Source of the DNA: Pagrus major
Lineage: Eukaryota; Chordata; Actinopteri; Spariformes; Sparidae
Length of the DNA stretch: 64,000 nt
Reading direction: 5' to 3'
NCBI RefSeq assembly: GCF_040436345.1
Contig: NC_133235.1
Coordinates: forward strand, 15,772,660-15,836,659
The notes beneath the pieces are model-generated. The model was given only the letters and a program-made list of their open reading frames with translations, was not told the origin of the DNA and ran no database searches. Positions 13,801 to 30,873 of the stretch are shown in pieces (position 1 is the stretch's first letter; each line of letters opens with the position of its first letter). Position numbers and translations under genes: made by a program.

Positions 13801-14441
13801 TTCATTTGTATTTCTGCACGCTCACTAAGAGCCGTGGTAATAAAATCAGGCCCAACCCAGAGCTGAAGTCGACTACAAAGTCTTGAATTAAGACCAGCTC
13901 GGGTTTGGTCAGGTTTCAGAGGCCAAAACGACCTCTCGTTTCGGGAATTGTAACTAAAAGTGTTGCTCTGTTGCCATTTTTTAATTCTCACTTGTGGCTG
14001 TTTTGGCTGTCTACCTCTAAGCCAATACTATTTGCTATAAAGACACACTCATAATAGGTTCGTTCCCACAGAGCCGAGCAGTTAACTCATTAAGCTCACC
14101 AAAACATATGGTCGCACTTAGCTGCAGCAAATTAATTTCACCCCTCCTGTAAAAGTAGGAACATTGAGGGTTAAAGGTAATTACTTTAAAATGGTGCTTG
14201 TTTTTACACTGGATCTGTGACTCACGCCTTTCTCTTCGCCTGTCCTGTTTTAATTCCAGAAAACATGTGCACGGTGGTCTACTTCGACGACTGCGTGTCT
14301 ATCCGTCAGTGTAAACAATACTGTGAGTCAATGGGAGGATCCAAGTACCGCTGGTTTCACAACGCCTGCTGCCAGTGCATCGGACCTGAGTGCGTGGACT
14401 ACGGCAGCAAGGCTGTGAAGTGCATGAACTGTCTCTTCTGA
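576..14441 (+). CDS. twsg1: Twisted gastrulation BMP signalling modulator 1 (complete, 4 coding exons)
   Basis: Secreted cysteine-rich protein that binds BMPs and chordin in the extracellular space and tunes dorsoventral and other BMP signalling. Coding exons are 576-707, 8183-8282, 11697-11957 and 14260-14441. They join in phase (132+100+261+182 = 675 nt) into 224 residues, close to the family length of about 223. Residues 1-28 are a signal peptide: MRPG start, a run of Ala and Leu, then SG before the first Cys. Residues 29-78 form the N-terminal cysteine-rich BMP-binding region (CQCR, CSCC, CCDC clusters). Residues 79-224 are the C-terminal Tsg domain with [19 protein letters not shown] and a Cys-rich end finishing KCMNCLF. 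N-glycosylation sequons lie at N55, N84 and N149. The ATG at 576 is chosen because it opens directly into the signal peptide. Introns are 7.5, 3.4 and 2.3 kb. A non-coding 5' exon is expected upstream but is not defined here. Confidence 0.96.
1865..1907. repeat. (GT)n microsatellite
   Basis: Uninterrupted GT run of about 21 units in twsg1 intron 1. It accounts for a spurious CVCV reading frame. Confidence 0.95.
2303..2654. repeat. Inverted-repeat (fold-back) element in twsg1 intron 1
   Basis: The segment 2303-2369 is repeated in inverted orientation at 2588-2654. Both arms share GGTGTTGTTCCTGG and end on TTGCGAC. Between them is a segment with AGGTTTAGGCAACA and GGTTAGGTTCAGG, phrases I know from dispersed repeats of perch-like fishes. 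It is probably a non-autonomous DNA transposon; its outer ends are not clear. Confidence 0.6.
4480..4965. repeat. Two inverted fragments of a dispersed fish repeat (TTAAAGGAATAGTT family)
   Basis: The part 4480-4705 reads forward with AGCTAGCCTGGATCTGT and CTCTAAAGCTAATT. The part 4725-4965 reads in reverse with GCTTCCAGTCGTCATGC then TAAGCTAAGC. Both match internal segments of a repeat recognised from percomorph introns. A third copy is at 22403-22680. The assignment is by recall, not by search. Confidence 0.55.
6020..6310 (+). repeat. hAT-like MITE, family GGGGTGGAAGTAACT
   Basis: It begins GGGGTGGAAGTAACTAATTA and ends TTACTTTGCAGATTCAGATT, terminal phrases of a very common teleost non-autonomous DNA transposon. 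Related fragments lie near 6850-6990, 13366-13528 (opposite strand), 28095-28295 and 55420-55520. Confidence 0.6.
6570..6850. repeat. Dispersed fish repeat (GATTAATCGATTAG-type family)
   Basis: It has the landmarks AACTGATTAATTGAAAA, GATTCCAGCTTCTTAAATGT, GACAGTAAACTGAATATCT and GGGTTGTGGACAAAACAAGA in order. The same order recurs in degraded form near 12545-12680, 17880-18135, 22690-22830 and 31270-31530. Non-coding. Confidence 0.6.
8620..8745 (+). repeat. Short dispersed fish repeat
   Basis: It contains CAGGAGGGGGCAACACCACT and CTTGATTTATTACCTCAGT, a combination I recognise from intronic and intergenic repeats in many teleosts. It lies about 340 bp after the second coding exon of twsg1. 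Confidence 0.5.
10186..10600 (+). repeat. Degenerate T-rich tandem repeat in twsg1 intron 2
   Basis: Variants of TTTGTAGTCATTTTGCATCTC recur at roughly 25-35 bp spacing over about 400 bp, with strong T bias on the + strand. Two long open frames across it (Phe/Leu/Ser-rich) are products of this composition. Confidence 0.6.
10854..10893. repeat. CTG/CAG trinucleotide repeat
   Basis: About 13 CTG units with one TTG interruption in twsg1 intron 2. The complementary strand reads as polyglutamine, but no gene is there. Confidence 0.9.
13366..13528 (-). repeat. hAT-like MITE fragment
   Basis: It holds ATGTAATGGAGTAAAAAGTA, ACTCAAGTAAAGTACAAGTA and CAGTACTTGAGTACTTCTAC. This is the reverse orientation of the family at 6020. 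The adjacent 13230-13365 contains GTAATATATTACTGTAAAGC, from a second common fish MITE. Confidence 0.55.
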
Positions 14442-14730
14442 AGTGCGGGCACACATTGGTACCAAATGTCTGGGCCAAACCAGAGGACTGAGGGCAGAGG
14501 AAACTATGACTGTTATGTGATAGCATTCCTCAGTTACCTTGTAAAATACCCCCCACACCCCTCCTCCTACCCCCGCAAATTGTTTTTATTCTGCTGTTAT
14601 GTTTCACTGTATATTTTTAGATATGTTTTCCATAGTGTTTTTTACTAGAGGTGTATATGAATAATGTATTTTTACAATTATGGTCTGCTAAATCCCAGTC
14701 TCATGCCAAATAAAAGTTTGGTGACATGGA
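14442..14730 (+). other. twsg1: twsg1 3' UTR
   Basis: A short 3' untranslated region of roughly 290 bp follows the TGA at 14439-14441. It ends at a canonical poly(A) signal with a GT/T-rich stretch immediately after. Confidence 0.75.
14709..14714 (+). terminator. twsg1: twsg1 polyadenylation signal
   Basis: A canonical AATAAA lies 268 bp after the stop, followed by a T/GT-rich element (TTGTTTTGTCTG). Confidence 0.75.
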
Positions 14731-14734
14731 TTGT

Positions 14735-15518
14735 TTTGTCTGATTTTAAAATATTTTCTTCCCTTCAGTATAGTGTGAAAAGTGCATAGCATGAGTGGAA
14801 TAGTAAATGTTGGTGGTGTTCCTGCTCTAATCTTAGCCTAGTGTTGCCAGAGTCAGGAAACGCATCATTTCCTGGGGAAACAAAGTTGTTATTATACCAT
14901 TCTGGTCCACAGGTGTTCCAGTGCTCAGTGACCGTCTCATGCGAGCGGAGGGGAAAGGGAACGTTTACCGATGCCAATCTCTCACCGCCACACACAAATG
15001 CTCTTTGTAAAGCCGGTGCATTTTCAAAAGGCAGCAGGGTGCCCTATCACTGATTCTGTTCCCAATTGGCATGCAACAGCAGTTTGCACAGACTAATGTA
15101 CCAGACGAACAATGAGACCTTGTTTGTCTGTTTTTATGATATTGAATCACGACCTCAATTCGCCATTGCAGCTGTGGGTTTGGAGCGGACGGTGCCAACA
15201 AAGATCAGAGGCCTAATGTGTTGCATATGTCGGGATGACCACCAGCCCTCTTAGCACAACCGCAGCGTTTGGGAAAGTACACATGATTCAGAGTAGCAAG
15301 TGGTTTCACCAAATTTAGATTAAAGTTGCTTTTCAAAACATTGTTTGACAGTTTATTTTTACAGTTATATAACAGTGGACTTGTGTTTTAAGATCAGAGT
15401 GATACCACAGCCTAAACATGCCTCATTAATTCCAGATCATTCTCTGACCAAAATAAAACCCTACATAGACTATACATTTGTGGTAAAATTTCCCAGGAAT
15501 TGACTCATCCTCTTTCGA
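14735..15518. other. twsg1-ralbp1 intergenic spacer
   Basis: No gene is recognised. Short open frames on both strands have no family resemblance and no splice context. It leads into the ralbp1 promoter. Confidence 0.5.
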
Positions 15519-15597
15519 ACCACATTTCCCAGTGTGCATCTTGGCTACCGCGCAAGCGCAGATGGGTTTATTTAGTATAGAGACATCCGGAAGCTCC
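15519..15597 (+). promoter_or_regulatory. ralbp1: Putative ralbp1 promoter: ZNF143-like, NRF1-like and ETS sites
   Basis: CCACATTTCCCAGTGTGCAT at 15520-15539 closely resembles the ZNF143/SBS consensus. It is followed by CGCGCAAGCGCA (15549-15560, NRF1-like) and CCGGAAG (15587-15593, ETS). This clustered trio is typical of TATA-less housekeeping promoters. The site lies directly upstream of a good splice donor and about 3 kb before the ralbp1 start codon. Confidence 0.6.
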
Positions 15598-15629
15598 ACT
15601 CTGAAATTGACCGAACGGGATAGTTCTTG
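15560..15629 (+). other. ralbp1: Putative non-coding first exon of ralbp1
   Basis: The exon would end at G15629 before the donor GGTAAAG (GT at 15630-15631). Its partner acceptor is probably CACTGCAG ending at 18498, 53 bp before the ATG at 18552. The 5' end is only approximate. Confidence 0.45.
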
Positions 15630-16711
15630 GTAAAGTTTGTTGTCTTTTGTGTTTTACGTGTTCAACGACAGTACAGCGGTTGCAGAACATAGTTTAGCAC
15701 ATGTAGCTAACCATATATCTCACGTAGGTTTTGTTTGGAGGAAACGGCAGCTTTAATTGTGACGGTGGGGCTGGCTAATCAGCTAGCTTAGCGGGTTGGC
15801 AGCTAGCTGAACGTACGTTAGCATATGGGCCCCTCCATTCAGAGGAGAGCTTCTACTTTCTGGCTGCTTTTAATGTACATATGCTTAAATTCATTTATAC
15901 AGAAAGTAACCTTGGTACTTTAACAGCAAGTTGATGATGTCTGACTGGTTGTGCTTGATTAGTTTTCATGTGGAAACAGGAAATAGTGAGGATAATCTGC
16001 CCACAGCGAAGAAAGATTAAGATGTCAGTCAGACAAACAAACAGGCTTTATTAATAGTTTTTGTCTCCAGACTTTAATCAAGACAGTGTTAGGGAACGTA
16101 AAGCTGTTGTGGTGCATCATTTATTACATCTGTCTACTCTGTAGTCAGCGTATTTTCATGGAGAAACTTAAACTTGTATATAGTAATAATATGTAACAGG
16201 AGAAGACGTGTATAACCTGCTGTCAGTTTGAGAAACATCTCACAGTAATAAGTAGGACATATCTCTTTTAAACACACAACATCCTTCCAGTTATAACGTA
16301 ATTTAATCTACTTCCTAAAACCTGACTGCAGAGGAGTTTGTGCTTAATTGAACATAAACAATGCAGACAGTCTCACTGTTGTTTCAATTGATCGTCCAAA
16401 CATTCAGCTCATTAAATGAACCCATATCTGCTGATCTACAGACACAGTTTCCATGGTTGATGACTGCAGTTTTGATTTTGTTGACTGTGGATGTCAGAAC
16501 TGGCATGTTGATAGAAGCAGGACATGGAGGATGTGATTGCTCATATAGCAGAGCCCCATCTGGTGGGTGGACATTACTGTTGCAGCTGTCCTGTTCGTAC
16601 ATCGATCACTGAAAGATTCAGGAAAGACAGAAAGAAGATACAGGAAGCTTGATTTAATGTGCTTTAACCTCTCTGTTTACACAGTGTTTGGGTTTGGTTT
16701 ACAGATCAATA

Positions 16712-17030
16712 GGTCTGCTACAGATTTTGAATCTTAGTCGGGATGGAAAATAACTTATTTTGTGTACATTATCACAGTTTAACTGAAGAAATAATCTGTT
16801 GTTAATGTTAATTATATCTTAGCTTTAGGTTTTTTGTCTAATTATTTGAAATGTATTACAGCTGTGTTATGCACTTTGTCCACTTGGTTTGACATGGTTT
16901 CTAAATCTAAAGCCAAATTATGAAATACCATTTAGTTGGTGCATAAACTGTGGTGCTTATCTCGTTATCGTCACTAATGTACATTTGTGTTGTGATAATG
17001 CGCCCTTACATTGTTATAAGGGCTGCACAA
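16712..17030. repeat. Direct duplication in ralbp1 intron 1, copy 1
   Basis: This segment is repeated in the same orientation at about 17333-17610. Shared landmarks in order are GGTCTGCTACAGATTTT, ATTACAGCT, TTGTCCACTTGGT, TGACATG, GGTGCTTATCT and TTACATTGTTATAAG. Identity looks around 75-80% by eye, so the duplication is old. A repeat beginning GGGCTGCACAATTAATCG separates the copies. Confidence 0.75.
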
Positions 17031-17332
17031 TTAATCGAAATATAACAAGATTGCAAGAAGCTGCACATTTTTGAACAAGGTAAAATGTTTGACGAACAGT
17101 GTTATAGTGATTGTTTAGTGCAGCAGAGATGTCCTAGCCTGCAAATCTTGTTCTCCAGAAGATGATACAGAAATCAACAAATGTCACATCATCATGATTT
17201 TAGTAGTTTTTTCAGTGAAAATCAAAGTAGTGATGCAAAATTGATCATGCCCACTAATCTTAGTCATATTACAATTGAATATCTGTCAAAAAATAATAAC
17301 ATGTTTTCATTTTTACAATATCATGCAGCCTT

Positions 17333-17610
17333 AGATCTGCTACAGATTTTTAAATGTTAGTCTAGATGGAAAAAACATATTTTTAACTACATTGTCACAG
17401 CTTTCCTGAAGAAAAAATGTGTGCTTATTGTAGCTTAGCCTTAAGTTTTTAATAGTTAAATTATTTAAAATATGTTACAGCTATATTGTACATCTTGTCC
17501 ACTTGGTCTGACATGTTTTCTAATAGATTGCCATTTGGTGGTGCTTATCTTGTTGTCGTTGCTAATTTTTGTTGCTATAATGTGCTCTTACATAGTTATA
17601 AGCTGCTTCT
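17333..17610. repeat. Direct duplication in ralbp1 intron 1, copy 2
   Basis: Second copy of the segment at 16712-17030, slightly shortened (lacking about 20 bp before the GGTGCTTATCT landmark). Confidence 0.75.
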
Positions 17611-17879
17611 GCTTTGCTAAGCGGATCTTAGTAACTGTTTAGTTTTGCTCCGGCAAAAATGTTTGTGTAACCTTTATTTAATCAGATAAACTCATTGTGA
17701 CTCAATTGTTTCCTCAGTTCAACAAGGGGAAATGGACAGAGAGAGGACATACTGCAACATCGTTCAGGCACATGTACGATTGTAGTTTTAAAATCCTTTA
17801 TTAACTCATTAAATCTATATGGTGAAAAGTCCTGTAAACCAGCTTCTTCAAGTCCTGGCAACTATTTATTTTTCAAACG

Positions 17880-18135
17880 GCAATGATTAGTCTTTCGAGA
17901 AAAAAAAAGCCAACTATTTGAGTAATTGATTAATTTTTTCAGTCATTTTGTTAAAGAAAAAATGTCAAACATCTGTTGGTTTCAGCTTCTGAAATGTTAG
18001 GATTTGCTGCTTTTCTATGTCATTTATGATGGTAAATGAATAGTCTGGGCTTTGGACTTTAAGTGGGACAAAAGAAGCAATTTGTCACTTATAGACTAAA
18101 TGATTCATTCAGTTAATTAATTAATTGACTAATCT
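17880..18135. repeat. Degraded copy of the GATTAATCGATTAG-type repeat
   Basis: It shares GTTTCAGCTTCTGAAATGTT, TTTATGATGGTAAATGAATA and GACTAAATGATTCATTCAGT with the family members at 6570 and 31270. It lies in ralbp1 intron 1. Confidence 0.5.
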
Positions 18136-18551
18136 AATGGATTACTAAAAACTAGTTAAAATAATTTAAACAAAATAACAAATAACTAATTAACTGACAC
18201 ACAACACTCCACCATAAAAACAAATTTGTTTCTTGGGGACTACAACTTGCATTTCTTTGTATGTTGTAAAATGATAATTAATCTGACCTTGAACCTCAAT
18301 AACAAAAATAATCAGATCAGATCTAATAATTTCCATCCAAATATAATTAAAAATAAAACTCAGAGACCTTACCACTGCCTGTCACTTAAGTAAGGGGCAG
18401 ATAACACATGGATAACAGGCAGAATGAATAATTAAATAATCTCAAAGTTGAATGCAGGGTTGCAATGTGTTAGCATCTCGTGTTTCTGCCCACTGCAGGT
18501 GTGATGGAGAGGTGATGTGCCAGTCAGAGGAGTGATTAGGCCAGAGCAGCC

Positions 18552-25914
<7,363 letters not shown>

Positions 25915-27375
25915 GATGTCATGGTGGCTCAGTTGTCCTGTAGTGTCACTCATCCACTGGAGATTTGCTGGATCCATGAATTTAGTAGTAAATGTGCCCA
26001 CCAAGTGGCAGCCATGGAAAAATCTGTTACTGTCTTTGACTCTTTTAGCAGAAATAAAATACCTTGTTTCTTATTTTCCCATGCAAAACACAAACAAAAA
26101 GAAATCGAGTAGCTTCTGTAGCGGACAACTGGCTGCTGCTGAGATACACTAGGTGGACCATATTTTCAAACTCACAGTGCCAAGCCTGTATGAAGGAAAA
26201 GAGGTTCAGTGGAGAGCGTCATGCCAGTTTAGGACATAAAGTTTATTTTTCGCTGGTAAGGGCTCAAGAAACGCTTATAAACCAGATAATCTCAGCCCCT
26301 GTATCTCACTATGTTGCTCACCTAGATGCAAATTTGACATGTTAGGATAGAGACCACTGTGCCATAACTGAAGATGCCAGACCTGGATACGTTTCCCCAG
26401 AGAACCACTAAAAGCTCTTTGAATAATGAAGAAATCTATGATTGGTCTATCTATATATTATATATTTAAGTAGTATTCTGAAGAATACGGATGACTATCC
26501 AAGAAATACATTGATTTTAAATTTGAGCTTTTTAGTAATATATGAATATATGTATAAATATATTGTAGATGCTTTCTTTTCTTTGAACAGCAGATGCACA
26601 TAAACACAGTGGCTGTTGTATCGCGCGACTGACCAGTGCATGAAAACATGAACGGACAACAAATACGCAACAAAAGTATATTCATCAGAGCTGGAGGCAG
26701 CGTTGTGACAGTCACACTTGGCTCTGTAGTGCAATCGTCTTCTGTTATCTCTAACTCTCTTGCACAAACATTTGTCCAGTTTTATATGGAATAACAAATC
26801 TGTAGTGATGATTCTTGTCGCCAAAATGTGTGCAGAGACGCGCAGGAGGCGTTTAGTTTTGCTGTGCATCTGATTCTTTTTTTTTAACTCTTGATGTGCG
26901 GAGTTATTCATGGCATCAGTTGGAAGTGAGTAAAAAGAAAAACCCTCAAGATTACAAGTCAATCATTTCATTTCACATCTGATCCATGACTATTGCAAAG
27001 TACTGTCATTGTTCAGTGATATTTAAAGCAAAGGCATGGCCTGACTTACTTAACGTTTGTGTATATTATTGTAAAATTGCAAACATACTGTATTTTCAGC
27101 TCTTATGTTTTGTCACATGTTCTTTTTTTTTATTATTAATGACCTGTATGGAGTATGCTAGTGTGACTGCCCCTGCTTTGGTCACGGGCAAATCAAAGCA
27201 ATCTCATCTGGACTCTTGATTCAATGTGTTGTTATTAATCCTGTGACCGAAACAGATAAATGCTTGATTGGGCTCAGAAGCTTCTCATGAGGTTATTTTC
27301 ATATTGTTCTAAGCTTTTGTAGCTTATTGTTGCAGACAAAATAATGCTGTGAAGAATAAAGTGTCGATCCAAATA
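25915..27375 (+). other. ralbp1: ralbp1 3' UTR
   Basis: About 1.45 kb of AT-rich sequence follows the TGA at 25912-25914. It holds no recognisable repeat family and ends at AATAAA. Open frames inside it on either strand have no protein-like character. Confidence 0.65.
27355..27360 (+). terminator. ralbp1: ralbp1 polyadenylation signal
   Basis: A canonical AATAAA is followed by GTGTCG and a T-rich stretch. It is the best-placed signal for a 1.45-kb 3' UTR. Another AATAAA near 27532 is an alternative. Confidence 0.6.
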
Positions 27376-28094
27376 ATTTATCTGAGTCTCTGCCTCTTTC
27401 TCTGACACACAGCCTACCTACCTTTTTACTCAGCTATGTTGGCTGGAAGTGTGGTCCATATTGAGTGATTCCTATTTTCCATTACACAGTCTCTGAATAC
27501 TTTTACCTCTCCAAGCCTAATGAGCTTGTTAATAAAACTTTTGCATCCATTTTGAGGAAGTGAAGTTTTTTTTTCTTGTATTTGCTGGGTTATGAACCAG
27601 AATTAAGACTTAATACCTAAGAGATAGTGGAACCACCCGACTTTTTTTTCCTTTAAAAACTCATTTCCGATTTGGAAAGTAGTTGTGTCAAGTAGGATAA
27701 AAACGGCTAGAAGGGGGCCGGATATGCGTAAAACTGCTTTCAAAATAAAAGTATCTTTAGCTTGATAGAAATGTGTTCACCAGGCTGGAGATTAGTTGTT
27801 TTGTTTTGTCTTAACTTATGTATCACTATCTGAAGGCAGTTTTCACATCCCTTTCCTGAAAGGGGAACATTTATGGTACTTCAATTCCTACATGAATTCA
27901 ATGACATTAGTTTCAAGACACTTTTCAGATTACATGATGCATCAGAGCCAAAGTAGCACATTTTTAAATTAATTTATTCTATCGACAATCGGATAAACAA
28001 CACACTGATTCTCATAATCAAAAAAATGCTGTACATGGGATCCGATAATCAGTCGACTCATAGGATACAGTATATATATACATGTAAATATATG

Positions 28095-28295
28095 TATTAT
28101 TTACTTTTACTTGTACTTTTAATACTAAAGTACATTATTAGCAAAATATTACTTTTGATATTTAAGTACAGTTAATATCAGATACTTTAAGACTTTTACC
28201 CAATCGCATGGGTGACTTTCACTTTTACCAAAGTAATATTTTAACATGATATCTGTAATTTTACTCAAGTATAACGTTTTTATACTTAATACAAC
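28095..28295 (+). repeat. hAT-like MITE fragment upstream of rab31
   Basis: TTTACTTTTACTTGTACTTT, AAGTACATTATTAG and GTAATTTTACTCAAGTATAA match the family at 6020. It lies in the ralbp1-rab31 spacer (27380-28600), which otherwise shows no gene. Confidence 0.5.
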
Positions 28296-28603
28296 ACTGC
28301 TTGCACACAAGTGTGGTGTTTTAACAACTTAAGGCTTTAAGGATTGTGCACATACATGATGAGAGGACTTGTGACTATGAGCTCAATGTTAAAATAATGA
28401 GGGAAATGAGTATACTATATATTTTGGGTTTAAAACATGATACTTTATTTTTTTGTAAATAAAACATCACTTTCCAAGACAGAGGAAATCTGCAATAATC
28501 AATTATATATATAGTTTGTGCATGTGTGTGTATTTCGGGCCTGTGTAGGCAAAAAAGAAATAACAACAGAGTGAAAAAAATGAATTTCTCTGTAAAAGAT
28601 GTA

Positions 28604-28676
28604 CTTCTTCTTCTCCTTCTTCTCCTCCTTCCTTCCTTCTTCTTCTTCTCCCTTTTCTTCTTCTTCTTCTTCTTCT
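28604..28676. repeat. (CTT)n-type pyrimidine tract
   Basis: About 73 bp of almost pure C/T on the + strand (CTTCTTCTTCTCC units), 240 bp upstream of the rab31 start codon. It is a mirror-symmetric homopurine/homopyrimidine tract in the probable promoter. Confidence 0.9.
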
Positions 28677-28679
28677 ACT

Positions 28680-28919
28680 ATGCAGTGCACAGGGCTACGC
28701 CGGTTTTATTTAGAAAATCACCTCCGGAAGTTGTGATTGTCATGTACATAGCTTCACAGATAGTTGAAAGTAGATGGTCAGCCTGTCTGTCTCAGGGGCT
28801 GGGTTTCTCTTTTATCCAAGAAGAGAGAGAGAGAAAAAAAATCTGATTTTCAAGCATGACGGAACAAAGACACTGATGAACTCTGACAAATTATGATTTA
28901 AAAACTTCCAGAACTTACC
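28680..28919 (+). promoter_or_regulatory. rab31: Putative rab31 promoter / 5' UTR
   Basis: An ETS-type CCGGAAG lies at 28724-28730. The rest is a T/A-rich leader ending ACTTACC before the ATG. No TATA box is evident. The exact transcription start is not determinable. Confidence 0.4.
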
Positions 28920-30798
28920 ATGGCTATAAGGGAGCTCAAAGTTTGCCTTTTAGGGGTAAGTGGCAGATGTTTTTGTGGATCCACTTTGGGGAAAATTCCT
29001 TCTGTCTGCTGCGAGTAAACATTATTTTACGTTAACGGAGAGATACCTAGCTAGCTTTAACGCGAAATGTCGGTTAGCTTAACGTCCTTTGGCTACTTTA
29101 TCGTCGTCTGAAAACTTGAAGATTTAACTCTTATTTTGTTAGCTAGTTGACTGAAAACCGATAGCTAATCGACCGGTGGGCGCAGCAGTCCCTTTCCACC
29201 CGTTTCCTCATCGTGTACGTCTGTTTTCCACTTTTAAATCGACTAAATGTAGTTTACTGCATGTGTCTGTCTTTATTTTTTAACGGTCTGACAGTGTAGC
29301 ATCCATTACGTCATCATCAGACCGACCGCTACAAGACGTTCGATTTCCTGCTGCGCTAGCAAAACACAGCAGTCCCTGTTTATAGACGGTGACAGGGATG
29401 TCCACAGACATTTTGGACTACAAAGTGGGAGTCTATCAATGAAGTAAAGGGGAATTGGAGACCTCTAGGAGCTGTATTAACGTTTACCAGGCCTGTGCAT
29501 TCCTCCACAGGCCACTGACATGCTCACCAAGCATTTTATTAGCCGACCACAGTCTGTCCTCACCATTTTTTGGTTACCCCTCTGCTCGGAGAGGTAGACA
29601 TGACCATCTGTGTGATCCATGGGATCATTTTACTCAAGCTTTAACTATTTAAAGCCAGGATAAGAGCTGTCTTAATGCTTGGATCACTCAAAGGGCATTG
29701 AGTATAAATAACATGCAGCCAAAGAAGCTTTTAAAGGTGCATTATGTATTTTTAGGGAACACATTTTAATCAGAAGAGAAATAGCTTCATTTACTGATTT
29801 TATTATGCCTAAACAAACTAGATAAACAAAGTCTCTTCGTGTTCATGACCGACTCTTAAAGGACAACACAGTAGAGTGGTACAGTCTGTAGTCCTAAAAC
29901 CCTGAAATCAGTCAGCATTTTTGCACATCCGCTTCCCTCGTTTCAAAGCCAATGCCTGAAATAAGGTCTGTGGGTACCACAGGCTGAAGATATTTACACG
30001 TTTTGCTCTACGACATAAAATACATCATTAAATGTTCCACAATTGAATGTTAATGTGCTTACTTGCAATAAAACGTCATCGCTACACCACACTGTTTAAC
30101 TTTGTGAAGAACATCTTGTTTATTCAGTTATGGGGGGAAAAAAAGAGTTTGCATTATTACCTAATTAATATTATCAATATTAAAATTCTTAGTTTGAAAT
30201 TCTTCTCCAAAACTGCACAGTGTACCTTTAATGTTTTCATGTTAATTTAGCTTAGCTTTAGGAGATGTATTGTCTTGCACAAATAAGTAATATTGACCAT
30301 AAATTCAGAGCTAGTTGTGGAATTCGTGGACTAATCTGAACCTATCTGATGGGGTGTGCATGTGACCAGACAGTTGCCTAATCAATAGGGGTCAATAGTG
30401 ACCTGTGACTCTGTGTATGTGTGTGTTGGGAGTGCTGTGACTAATGTGCTACATTACTTTTTCAGGACACTGGAGTTGGGAAATCCAGCATTGTGTGCCG
30501 ATTCGTTCAGGATCATTTTGACCACAACATAAGTCCCACAATAGGGTGAGTGCATTGTTACAAATCATAGAAAGACAGAGACAAACAAATCATCAACAAG
30601 AGATTAAGGCTGCTAGCTACTATTTGTCGGGGTATTTACCAAACAAATGTTTTTTTACATCTGGTAAACACGACAGCACTGCATAATAACGCTATTTCTG
30701 CACACATTTTACTTTTGTCAAAAAATTGCAGCTTCCTGCACTTTGCCATATTGCAATTTTGATTTGGATTGCCATTAATTGTACAGTCCTACAAGAGA

Positions 30799-30873
<75 letters not shown>

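Noticed and set aside
16361-16612. Short open frame with CDCSYSRAPSGG in ralbp1 intron 1
   Set aside because: Too short, no domain, opposing frame of equal length on the other strand.
26495-26962. 155-codon minus-strand frame opposite the ralbp1 3' UTR
   Set aside because: AT-rich random frame with no protein-like features, antisense to a UTR.
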